This document shows, piece after piece, positions 7,716 through 15,464 of a DNA stretch of 31,436 nucleotides. Positions within the stretch are counted from its first letter, which is position 1. Each line of letters starts with the position of its first letter. Below the pieces are notes generated by a model that was not told where the DNA came from, made no database searches, and saw only the letters and a program-made list of their open reading frames with translations. Both the position numbers and the translations under genes were made by a program. The stretch is from JBDTNL01 sp039933785 (GTDB lineage: Bacteria; Acidobacteriota; Thermoanaerobaculia; Multivoradales; JAGPDF01): positions 1-31,436 of the forward strand of contig JBDTNL010000044.1 in NCBI GenBank assembly GCA_039933785.1. The letters are read 5' to 3'.

Positions 7716-10007
7716 CTATTGGAAGTACCCGTTGACGTCGATCACGAGGTGGACGCTGCCGCCGGACGAGTTCTGCACTCCGAGCGAGCCGGTGGCATTG
7801 GTTGCCAGCTCGATCACCGCATTGTTCGCGCGATCCCTGCCGGCGACGAAGTTCAACGAGCTGGTGCCAAGAGGAAACGCATTGCCGGGATAGAGCGCGA
7901 TCAATCCCGCGGCGGTGGCGGCCGTAGTGGTGACGTTCAGCGAGAGCGCCTTGGCCGAGCTCGGAACTCCGCAGGTGCCGGTCAAGGTGAACAGTCGCGT
8001 CGCGTTCGCGCCGAGCGCCGGACCGCCGAGTGGACCGTTCGCGTTGCGCGTGTCGACGAGGCGGCAGGGCGGCAGGGCGAAGAACTCGGTGGCGCCGCTC
8101 TCGTCGGCGTAGAAGAAGGCATTCGGCGTCAGCGTCGCGGTGCCACCCGAGCTCACGTTGGTCACCGTCACGGTGTGAATCCCCGCCGAGCCTGCGGGCA
8201 TCACGGCGGTGAGGGTCTGCAGATTGACGATGGCCACCGACGTCGCGGAGCCGGCGCCGCTCACCGTGACGGTGGCCCCGGCCTGGAAGTTGTCGCCCTT
8301 GATGGTCACCGCCGTGCCGCCTGCCGTGGGGCCAGCGGCCGGCGATACCGAGGTGATGACGGTGGTGGCGTACGTGTAGCCATTCGACAGTGTCGCCGTG
8401 CTGGCATCAGGATTGGTCACCACCACGTTGACGGCACCCGAGGCGTGTGCCGGGGTCGTGGCGGTCAAGGTCGTGCTGCTCCCGAAGGCAACGCCCGTGG
8501 CCGGGATCCCGCCGAGGGTGACCGTCGCGCCATTCACGAAGGCGACGCCGGTGATCGTAATGCTCTGCCCTCCCAGCGTGCCGCCCTTGGTCGGAGCGAT
8601 CGAGCTCACGCTGAACGCGGGGAAGATGCACGTCCCCACGGCGTTCTGGACCCGCGTATTGAGTAGCGCCACCGTCGTCGGATGAAAGACCGGCGAGGAG
8701 GTGCACCCGCCCGGACCTCCGGACCCGACCGGAAAGTGGCAATAGCTCATCAGGGTGCCGGTCACATTGGGGACTCCCTGATACGTCGCGGGCACCGGAC
8801 ACATTGGGGCGCCGGCATAGCAACCGCCTTCCAAGCCGTAGCAATGGTCGATCGGGGGCGAATAGCAGTGGGTGTGCGGCGATCCGAAGTTGTGCCCGAT
8901 CTCGTGCGCCACGACCAGGACGTCGCCGAACGACGGCGTCGTACCTGAGGTGAAGACCTGGGAGAAGCTGTTGTTGAAGAAGGTGCCGCACATTGAGCTC
9001 GGGATCCACCCGATTCCGGAGGCCCCCGAGCCGCCCTTGCCCGAGATCATTGCCGCCACGGCCCGCGGGACCGCCGCGTTCGTGGTGTTCCAGTAGTTGG
9101 AAAACTCCTGCAGCTGGGCCGTGCTCGCGCCTGCTCCGCCTACGGTCCAGGGGTCGCTGCCGACGCGGAGCGTCGTCGAGCCCTGGACGAATCGAATCAA
9201 GAGGTCGCGCTCGTAGATGACGCTCATCTGAGCGAGCAATGAGGCCAGGTAATTGGTGGCAGTCGTGGTGTTGTTAGCGAACTTGATGGACAGGAGCTCC
9301 TTGTCCGTGTCGAAGGCGAGGACCGCGGTGTGGAGGCTGGTGATCGTCGAAGTCACTCCCTCGATCGTGGCGACGGCTGCCGTTTTCGCCCCCGCCGGCA
9401 ACATCCAGGAGTTCTCCGCCAACTCCTCCTCGCCGCAGGTCCATTGCTTCGAGCTATCGGCGCCGTCCAGTACGTCGGCCTTCGCGATCACGTACTCGGC
9501 GCGATCCGCCGAGCGCAGCACGGAGCTCGATGCCCGCATGTCGTACGCGCCCAAGGAACTCAACGTCAGCCCCAGCATCTCGCCGCTGTCCGGATCGATC
9601 TGGACGAACACGCGCGTCCCGGGGTCACCCTCAGCCGTCCCCCAGAAGAAGCGGAGCGGCGATCGCGGGACCTCGACCCGGCTGGCCCCGTCGTCTCGAA
9701 ACACCTTCGCGCCGGGGGCGTAGATGTCGTGGCAGACGAGAGACACCGAGCCTCGCCTTCCTGGAGCGAGCGGCCAATCCGCCACGGTGAGCGTGTCCTC
9801 CACCTGCGCGCGCTCCAGGGCGTCGGCGAATCCGGGCTGGAAGCGAAAGACCTCCGCCTGGCGCCCCGCGCTCTGAACGAGCTCGCCGGGCAGGGCCGCC
9901 GATACGCTGGTGGATTGCGCCGCGGCATCACCTACCAGAAGAAGCGACAGGACGATCCCAACGGCACACCCCACACGCAGGCGAGTCATAGCAGGGCACG
10001 CATGCAA
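7716..10007 (-). CDS. Secreted reprolysin-like zinc metalloprotease with two IPT/TIG domains (copy 2)
   Basis: A 763-residue paralogue of the next gene downstream with the same architecture. The signal peptide ends near DAAAQ (residue 31) and a pro-region follows. The catalytic domain carries HEIGHNFGSPH at 368-378 and a Met-turn LMSYC with Met420. Two IPT/TIG repeats begin at about 465 and 555. The C-terminal domain starts PPCRLVDTR and ends DVNGYFQ. The pro-region differs strongly from copy 1, while the last about 120 residues are nearly the same. Start choice: ATG at 10007 with GGAG four bases upstream, as at the paralogue; the ATG at 9989 (MTRLRV) would also give a good signal peptide. 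It is the first gene of a probable two-gene unit. Substrates are unknown; secreted nutrient-acquiring or processing proteases fit. Confidence 0.9.
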   Translation of the reverse strand: MHACPAMTRLRVGCAVGIVLSLLLVGDAAAQSTSVSAALPGELVQSAGRQAEVFRFQPGFADALERAQVEDTLTVADWPLAPGRRGSVSLVCHDIYAPGAKVFRDDGASRVEVPRSPLRFFWGTAEGDPGTRVFVQIDPDSGEMLGLTLSSLGAYDMRASSSVLRSADRAEYVIAKADVLDGADSSKQWTCGEEELAENSWMLPAGAKTAAVATIEGVTSTITSLHTAVLAFDTDKELLSIKFANNTTTATNYLASLLAQMSVIYERDLLIRFVQGSTTLRVGSDPWTVGGAGASTAQLQEFSNYWNTTNAAVPRAVAAMISGKGGSGASGIGWIPSSMCGTFFNNSFSQVFTSGTTPSFGDVLVVAHEIGHNFGSPHTHCYSPPIDHCYGLEGGCYAGAPMCPVPATYQGVPNVTGTLMSYCHFPVGSGGPGGCTSSPVFHPTTVALLNTRVQNAVGTCIFPAFSVSSIAPTKGGTLGGQSITITGVAFVNGATVTLGGIPATGVAFGSSTTLTATTPAHASGAVNVVVTNPDASTATLSNGYTYATTVITSVSPAAGPTAGGTAVTIKGDNFQAGATVTVSGAGSATSVAIVNLQTLTAVMPAGSAGIHTVTVTNVSSGGTATLTPNAFFYADESGATEFFALPPCRLVDTRNANGPLGGPALGANATRLFTLTGTCGVPSSAKALSLNVTTTAATAAGLIALYPGNAFPLGTSSLNFVAGRDRANNAVIELATNATGSLGVQNSSGGSVHLVIDVNGYFQ

Positions 10008-10021
10008 CTCCAGTGCCCAGC

Positions 10022-10051
10022 AGCATAATCCCGCGCCAAAACCTGGGCGAA
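10022..10051 (-). promoter_or_regulatory. Candidate promoter for the tandem protease genes
   Basis: On the minus strand, TTCGCC (bases 10051-10046) is followed after 18 bases by TATGCT (10027-10022), shortly before the protease start at 10007. The match to -35/-10 consensus is weak and the leader would be very short. The 212-base gap 10008-10219 otherwise shows only a five-base inverted repeat (TCACT-TCC-AGTGA, around 10137-10149) and no clear promoter for the chorismatase gene. Confidence 0.25.
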
Positions 10052-10219
10052 CCTACATCACTCTGGAAACACAGGGGTTATTCATCCTTCCGCGAAGCGC
10101 GATCGGGCGATCTCGGCCCGCGGGTGCCAAGGCTCGTCACTTCCAGTGACTTTCTTGCGGCACCCGAGGCCTGGGGCCGCTCCGGGGATGCCTGAAACAG
10201 GGATACGATCTCCCGGCTC

Positions 10220-11230
10220 ATGGCTCCACTTCGTTCGTCTGGCTCGGACAAGGATCCCTCGAGCCCAGTCGGGCTTCCCCATGGCACAGGCTCCCGCATC
10301 GAGCGTGTCTCGCCGGATCGGCCGCCGCTCTGGGTGTCCGACCTGGTGGACATTCAGCAGAACCGCGTCGACGATCTGACCGCGGCCGAGGGCGGCACGG
10401 TACGCCTCTTGAGCGGACGCGTCGCGGAGGCGCGCGCCATGCCGGCCGCGGAACTCCGGCGAGCCACCGGGGATCTCTACGCCAAGCTGCGCCGTGCGAT
10501 CGCGGCGGGGAGCGCGCCTTACCCGGTTCGCTTCTGGAACATGCTGCCCTTCATTCAGGAGCCCCTCGGCGACGGGCTCGATCGCTACATGGCGTTCAAC
10601 CTCGGCCGCCACGACGCATTCCGTGACTGGGCGGGCGGCGCCGACCGGCTGGCGAGCGTAGTCCCCACGGCAACCGGGATCGGCCACCATGGCGCCGACC
10701 TCTTCGTGTACGCGTTGTGCGCGGGACAGCCCGCGGCACCGGTCGAGAATCATCGCCAGCGGCCGGCTTGGCGGTACTCGGAGCGTTGGGGCCCGGCGCC
10801 GCCGTGCTTCGCGCGCGCCGGGCGGCTGGACCTCGGCGGCGGTCTGATTGCCTTGATGGTTGGCGGAACCGCCAGCGTGCGCGGCGAAGAATCGATCGCT
10901 CCCCACCTGCTCGAGGAACAGCTCGCCGAGACCTTCCTCAATCTCGACGCCGTGATCGCGACCGGCCTCGGCGTGGCCGAGGACCGGGGGGGCCAGTTTC
11001 TCGTCGAGGCTCGCGCGTACTGTCTGCACGCGGACGATGCCAGTGCGATCGCGACCGCGATCACCTCGCGCTGCCCCGATCTCGAGCGCTTGGAGATCTG
11101 CCACGCCGACATCTGCCGGGCCGAGCTCCGGGTGGAGATCGAAGGCCTGGCGGTCGCGCGACGCGTCGGCGATCGACTCGAGCCGGTACGTGACGCGATC
11201 GGCGCTCTCTGTTCGGCTTTCCATCAATGA
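10220..11230 (+). CDS. Chorismatase (FkbO/Hyg5/XanB2-like family)
   Basis: A 336-residue protein that I recognise by the chorismatase signature blocks: PVRFWNMLPFI (102-112), RYMAFNLGRHDAF (122-134), a PVENHRQRPAWRYSERWGP run (174-192) with SFARA-like CFARA (196-200), VGGTASVRGEES (214-225), and ADICRAELRVEIEG (296-309). These enzymes remove pyruvate from chorismate. FkbO-type members hydrolyse it to a dihydroxy-cyclohexadiene acid, Hyg5-type give 3-hydroxybenzoate and XanB2 gives 3- and 4-hydroxybenzoate. Glu306 and Cys299 lie seven residues apart, the spacing I recall for the catalytic Glu and the subtype-determining Cys of Hyg5, which favours a hydroxybenzoate former. The start ATG at 10220 has no strong Shine-Dalgarno sequence and the first about 30 residues look disordered, so a later start is possible. 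No polyketide or aryl-polyene genes are adjacent. Confidence 0.85.
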   Translation: MAPLRSSGSDKDPSSPVGLPHGTGSRIERVSPDRPPLWVSDLVDIQQNRVDDLTAAEGGTVRLLSGRVAEARAMPAAELRRATGDLYAKLRRAIAAGSAPYPVRFWNMLPFIQEPLGDGLDRYMAFNLGRHDAFRDWAGGADRLASVVPTATGIGHHGADLFVYALCAGQPAAPVENHRQRPAWRYSERWGPAPPCFARAGRLDLGGGLIALMVGGTASVRGEESIAPHLLEEQLAETFLNLDAVIATGLGVAEDRGGQFLVEARAYCLHADDASAIATAITSRCPDLERLEICHADICRAELRVEIEGLAVARRVGDRLEPVRDAIGALCSAFHQ

Positions 11231-11257
11231 AAAAGGGACCGCCACTCGGCGGTCCCT
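11229..11257 (-). terminator. Intrinsic terminator of the 11299-12066 gene
   Basis: A perfect ten-base-pair stem AGGGACCGCC / GGCGGTCCCT with a four-base loop occupies 11234-11257. Read on the minus strand it is followed directly by TTTTTC, a U-tract, so it ends the minus-strand transcript about 40 bases after that gene's stop. On the plus strand it sits right behind the chorismatase stop (11228-11230) but lacks a U-tract, so it would act there only weakly. Confidence 0.85.
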
Positions 11258-11298
11258 GAACCCTGCTCGCCTGCCGGCACCCGGCCGCGGCGACTGAC

Positions 11299-12066
11299 TT
11301 ATTTCTTGTCGTTGAAGGTCACCATCGCCTGCGTCTTGCCGTCGGAGCTCGACAGCACCACGCCGACCGTGCGCTTGTCACCCTCGCTGGTGCCGGTGAC
11401 CGTGCCTCCGTTACCCGCAGTGCCGCCCAAGGTGATCTTCTCCACCCTGAAGCCGGCATCCTTGAGCTTCTCCTCGTAGAACGCCATCACCTTGTCGACC
11501 GAATCCGCGGTGGACACCGTGATCGCGCCGGCATGACCCTCAGCGGTGGTGGCGTCGTAGTTGCCGCTCACTTCCGCACCGGGGTAAATTGGCAGCCAGC
11601 TCGGAGCCGTGCCGCTGCCACTTCCAGCGCCGAACGTTGCGGTCTGGCCGTTCGCTCCGGTGACGGTCAGCGTGCCACCCTGGCCGTTTGCCGCGGCGCC
11701 GGCATCGATCTTGGTTTCGCCATCCTTGGTCTTGAAGCTGAAGTTGCCGTTCTTGATGTCCTCGAAGTTGAGCGTCACCGTCTCGCCGGTCTTCTTGTCC
11801 CGGAGGGTCATCTCGGTGTCGGTGCTGCTCACTTCCTCGACGTCAGGATTGAACTTGATCGCCATCTCCGCCGCTGCCTTCGCAGGGTTCTTCTGGAAGT
11901 CGTCGGCCATGCCGGCGACCTTGTGCTTCAGGAACATGCCGCCAGCGAAACAAGTGCCGAGCACGAGCAGCAGCAATGCGCCGCAGCCGATCGCCACCCA
12001 ACCCCAGACGCCCATGCCCTTCTTCGCCGGTTGCCCCGGCATACCCTGCGGTGAATCGACGCTCAT
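11299..12066 (-). CDS. Membrane-anchored protein of unknown function
   Basis: A 255-residue protein. A short glycine/proline-rich N-terminal tail (residues 1-19) precedes one membrane segment (about 20-46, GWVAIGCGALLLLVLGTCF), so the remainder is probably periplasmic. Residues about 80-150 are low-complexity, rich in threonine, lysine and glycine, and are followed by PSWLPIYPGAEVSGNYD (about 154-170). A C-terminal domain then has the pattern DSVDKVMAFYEEKLKDAGFRVEKITL, which looks like a small alpha/beta domain. I do not recognise a named family with certainty. The ATG at 12066 has a good AGGAGAAGCC ribosome site. It lies 33 bases behind the secreted gene at 12100-12999, so the two are likely co-transcribed and end at the hairpin at 11229-11257. 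Confidence 0.75.
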   Translation of the reverse strand: MSVDSPQGMPGQPAKKGMGVWGWVAIGCGALLLLVLGTCFAGGMFLKHKVAGMADDFQKNPAKAAAEMAIKFNPDVEEVSSTDTEMTLRDKKTGETVTLNFEDIKNGNFSFKTKDGETKIDAGAAANGQGGTLTVTGANGQTATFGAGSGSGTAPSWLPIYPGAEVSGNYDATTAEGHAGAITVSTADSVDKVMAFYEEKLKDAGFRVEKITLGGTAGNGGTVTGTSEGDKRTVGVVLSSSDGKTQAMVTFNDKK

Positions 12067-12099
12067 GGCTTCTCCTTTTCTATGGACTGCTGTGTTTGG

Positions 12100-12999
12100 T
12101 CAGCGCGTCGAGGCGTCGAAGCCCCAGGCGCGGCGGAACTCGTCCGAACGAAGGATGGTCTCGACCACCGGCGTCAGGTTGCGCTTGTGCAGCTCGCGAA
12201 CATTGCCCGCGAACCCGCGATCGGAGTTCCACAGATCCGAGTCGGTTTGCTGGCGCTTCAGTAGCTCACGATACAGGGTACCTAAGCGGCGCATATCCTC
12301 CGCCTCGTAGCCACGATCACGCTCCGAGCGGCCCATGCCCTGCTGCTCGGCATCGCGGGCCACCGAAAGGCCGACCTCGATGGCGCCGCCGTAGCCGTGG
12401 GCGAGGATGCGGTCGTAGTCGGTGGCTGCCGAGTTTCCAGAGGCGCGGGTATTGAGCAACGAGCGGTAAAACGCATCGGTGAGCTCACGCGCACGCTCGG
12501 CGGAAGTGCCGGGGGAGCTCCCGGGCTGCTCGCCACCGCCCGAGATCTGGAGCGTCAAGCGTCCGAAGCTGTTCTTCGGCAGCACGTCGTAGTTGCCGCT
12601 GACGGTGAAGCCCACCTGGGCCAGGCCGCCCGAATCGTTCTTCACCGTCACCGTCGCGGAACTCCGTGTCGTACGAGCGAGATCGATATTCCCCCGCCCA
12701 GCCGCGACCTCGAAGGTCGCGTCGATGGGGATTTCGCGGCCCACGTTGTTGATCAACGCGGTGCCCACGAGCTCGAAGCGGAGGGTCTCGCCGACCCGGG
12801 CCTCGGTGGAGTCACCGGCAGCCATGGTGCCGCCGCGCTGGCGTCCGGCGGCGTCGTAGACGCGGTATTGAAGGGCGATGACCTTGTAGCGACCGTTTCC
12901 ACGATCGGCCGCCGCGGGTTGGGCCACGATGGGGGTGGAGGCGATGAGCAACATCACCGGCAAGACAAGACTGCGCGCAAAGCGAAGAGAATTCTTCAT
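12100..12999 (-). CDS. Secreted protein with DUF4214/phycobilisome-linker-like C-terminal region
   Basis: A 299-residue protein with a signal peptide (residues 1-28, ending near VAQPAA). The first half (about 30-150) looks beta-rich and contains phrases typical of an extracytoplasmic Ig-like or DUF domain (GETLRFELVGTALINNVGREIP). The second half is helical: LTDAFYRSLLNTRASG, then LGTLYRELLKRQQTDSDLWNSD and VVETILRSDEFRRAWGF near the end. The Y-R-x-L-L-x-R and I-L-x-S-x-E-F-R patterns recall DUF4214, which occurs in secreted bacterial proteins; this is a resemblance by eye. The ATG at 12999 is preceded by AGGAGGT, a strong ribosome site. It is divergent from the DUF5916 gene and followed by the membrane-anchored protein, probably in one transcript. 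Confidence 0.72.
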   Translation of the reverse strand: MKNSLRFARSLVLPVMLLIASTPIVAQPAAADRGNGRYKVIALQYRVYDAAGRQRGGTMAAGDSTEARVGETLRFELVGTALINNVGREIPIDATFEVAAGRGNIDLARTTRSSATVTVKNDSGGLAQVGFTVSGNYDVLPKNSFGRLTLQISGGGEQPGSSPGTSAERARELTDAFYRSLLNTRASGNSAATDYDRILAHGYGGAIEVGLSVARDAEQQGMGRSERDRGYEAEDMRRLGTLYRELLKRQQTDSDLWNSDRGFAGNVRELHKRNLTPVVETILRSDEFRRAWGFDASTR

Positions 13000-13186
13000 G
13001 GGTGATACCTCCTGGACTGGAGTGTTGCAAATATCCTACCCGACCGGCGCCCGGGGAGCCCCGGTTTCCGCCGCGCGCCTGACGGTGAAACCTTTCAGCG
13101 GGGCGGGAGTAATGCTCATCAAAGCGTTTCCGAGCGCGTTTCAAAGGCTTTTCCTGAGTAATGCGAGGCATTGGAGGCTAGCGCGA

Positions 13187-15460
13187 ATGGACAATCGACC
13201 TGTATTCCGGCCGGCCGCATGGCGCACTGCCGTGTTGTGCATGGGCATCATCGCCGGTGGACGCGACGCCGGCTGGGGCCAGGTTGCCCCGGCTCCCTCC
13301 GCCCTGCCGCCCATTCCGCCTCCGCTCGCGATCCAGCGCGCCACCGGACCGATCGTCGCCGACGGCGATCTCGAAGATGCGGGCTGGCAGGGCGCACTGT
13401 CCTTTGACCGGTTCTACGAGACCTCGCCAGGGGACAACATCCCGGCCAAGGTGAAAACCACGGTCTGGCTCACCTACGACGCCAAATACTTCTACATCGC
13501 GATCAAGGCGGACGACCCGGATCCCAAGAAGATCCGCGCCCCGTACGTCGATCGTGACGGCGTCATCGGCACCGACGACAACATCGCCATCCTGCTCGAT
13601 CCGCGCAACGATCGAAAGTCCGCCTACGAGCTGCGGGTCAACCCGCGCGGCATCCAGGCCGACGGCATCTTCAACGACTCGAGCGGCAACGAGGACTTCT
13701 CGCCCGACTTCTTCTACGACACCGCCGCCAAGATCACCGCCGAAGGCTGGCAGGCGGAGTACCGCATTCCGTTCTCCTCGCTGCGCTACCCGACGACCGA
13801 TCCCCAGACCTGGGGCATTCTGGTGTGGCGCAACTATCCGCGCGATTTTCGCTATGCGTTCTACAGCGCGCCCATCGCGCGTTCGTCGAACTGCTTCGTC
13901 TGCCATCTGCACGACGTCACCGGCTTCACCGGGCTGCCCAACACCCACCACTTGGTTGTGGCGCCGTACGTCACCGCGGAGCGCCAGGGCGCCCGCACTT
14001 CCGGTCCCCATCCGGAGTTTCGCTACAACGACCTGAAGGGCGATGGCGGCGTCGACGTGAAGTGGAATCCCACCGCCGATAGCGCCATCGACGCGACGGT
14101 GAATCCGGACTTCTCGCAGATCGAATCGGATACGGCGCAGATCGCCGCCAACCAGCGCTTTGCGCTCTTCTATCCCGAGAAGCGGCCGTTCTTCCTCGAG
14201 GGCGTCGATCTCTTCGACACGCCGATCCAGGCGGTGTATACCCGTTCGATCACCGACCCCGACTGGGGCGTACGCGCCACCAACAAGACGGGCAACGCGG
14301 CGTACACCGTACTGGTCACCCAGGATCACGGCGGCGGGCTCACCATCCTCCCCGGCCCCGAAGGCTCGGGCTTCGCGCCCCAAGACGCCAAGAGCTCCGT
14401 CGCCCTGGGCCGCCTGCGCTACGACCTCGGCGGCTCCTTCGCCGGCTTCCTGTTCACCGATCGCGAGACCCGGGGCGGCGGCAGCAACCGTGTGTTCGGT
14501 CCCGACTTCCATTGGCATCCGAGCGGCGGGGATCAAATCGACGGGCAGATTCTGTGGAGCACCAATTCCCAGGCGATCACACCCACCGGAACGGACAGTC
14601 TCTCGGGCTACGGCGCCCAGGTGCGGTGGAACCACAACCGGCCCAAGTACGACTGGAGCCTGCGCTATCAGGACTTCTCCGACGATTTCCGCGCCGACGT
14701 CGGATTCGTGCCGCAGGTGGGCTACCGCCGCGCCACCGCACAGGCCGGACTGCGCTGGTATCCGGAGGGTTTGTTCCGCTTCGTGCGCGCCTACGTGGTG
14801 GCCGACGAGAACTGGGAGAACGGCGGCGGCAAGCTGGGCTCCGACTTCTATCCCGGCGTCTTCGTTATCGGCTCGAAGAACCTCAACGGGCAAGTGGAGT
14901 TCCACGTTCAGGAAGCGAAAGCCGCCGGCAGCCTGGTGACGCAGCACTTCCTCACCTACTTCGCGCAGGTCGATCCCGGCCGGCGGCTGCCGCGGGTCGG
15001 CATCGACGGCTTCGCCGGTCGGGTGGCGGATTTCGACAACGGCGGCCTGGGTGACGGGTTCGAGGTCGGCCTCGGTGCGACCATCCGCCCCACCGATCAC
15101 CTGGACCTGCAGCTGAACTTGCGCCGCAGCACGCTTGAGGTCGATCGCAACGGACGCTCCGGTCGGCTGTTCACGGCCACCGTCGAACGCTTGCGGGTCA
15201 ACTACGTGTTTTCGCAGCGCGCCCTGATCCGGCTGATCGGGCAAGTCGTCGAGACCACCCGCGACCCGGGCCTCTATACCTTCGCGGTGCCGGACAAGGA
15301 TCGCGGCTTCCAGGGCTCGGCGCTGTTCAGCTACAAGCTCAACTGGCAGACCGTGCTCTTCCTCGGCTACGGCGACAACCGCGTGCTCGACGACCACGCA
15401 GCGCTGGTGCGCGGCGGCAACTCGATCTTCTTCAAGCTGTCCTACGCCATCCAGCGCTGA
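13187..15460 (+). CDS. DUF5916 / CBM9-like domain outer-membrane protein with a CxxCH motif
   Basis: A 757-residue exported protein. After a signal-like N-terminus (residues about 10-32) comes a carbohydrate-binding family-9-like sandwich (about 50-220), with IVADGDLEDAGWQGA, YDAKYFYIAIKADDPDP and AEYRIPFSSLRYP blocks. The rest matches DUF5916: FSQIESDTAQIAANQRFALFYPEKRPFFLEGVDLF followed by alternating polar/hydrophobic strands to the end (IFFKLSYAIQR), as in an outer-membrane beta-barrel. Oddly, CFVCH at 236-240 is a canonical haem c attachment motif, placed at the junction of the two domains. I start at ATG 13187 because TTGGAGG lies nine bases upstream; the upstream in-frame extension has no signal peptide. 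Function is unknown; family members are surface proteins of uncertain role. It is convergent with the AIM24 genes, with only four bases between. Confidence 0.85.
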   Translation: MDNRPVFRPAAWRTAVLCMGIIAGGRDAGWGQVAPAPSALPPIPPPLAIQRATGPIVADGDLEDAGWQGALSFDRFYETSPGDNIPAKVKTTVWLTYDAKYFYIAIKADDPDPKKIRAPYVDRDGVIGTDDNIAILLDPRNDRKSAYELRVNPRGIQADGIFNDSSGNEDFSPDFFYDTAAKITAEGWQAEYRIPFSSLRYPTTDPQTWGILVWRNYPRDFRYAFYSAPIARSSNCFVCHLHDVTGFTGLPNTHHLVVAPYVTAERQGARTSGPHPEFRYNDLKGDGGVDVKWNPTADSAIDATVNPDFSQIESDTAQIAANQRFALFYPEKRPFFLEGVDLFDTPIQAVYTRSITDPDWGVRATNKTGNAAYTVLVTQDHGGGLTILPGPEGSGFAPQDAKSSVALGRLRYDLGGSFAGFLFTDRETRGGGSNRVFGPDFHWHPSGGDQIDGQILWSTNSQAITPTGTDSLSGYGAQVRWNHNRPKYDWSLRYQDFSDDFRADVGFVPQVGYRRATAQAGLRWYPEGLFRFVRAYVVADENWENGGGKLGSDFYPGVFVIGSKNLNGQVEFHVQEAKAAGSLVTQHFLTYFAQVDPGRRLPRVGIDGFAGRVADFDNGGLGDGFEVGLGATIRPTDHLDLQLNLRRSTLEVDRNGRSGRLFTATVERLRVNYVFSQRALIRLIGQVVETTRDPGLYTFAVPDKDRGFQGSALFSYKLNWQTVLFLGYGDNRVLDDHAALVRGGNSIFFKLSYAIQR

Positions 15461-15464
15461 GCCA

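Noticed and set aside
10008..10219. Possible regulatory RNA or small gene in the largest fully unassigned gap
   Set aside because: No convincing ORF, terminator or recognised riboswitch core; only short repeats visible.
13178..15397. A 739-codon open frame on the minus strand across the DUF5916 gene
   Set aside because: It is fully antisense to a gene with clear domains; its product is arginine/valine-rich shadow sequence without motifs, as expected from high GC.
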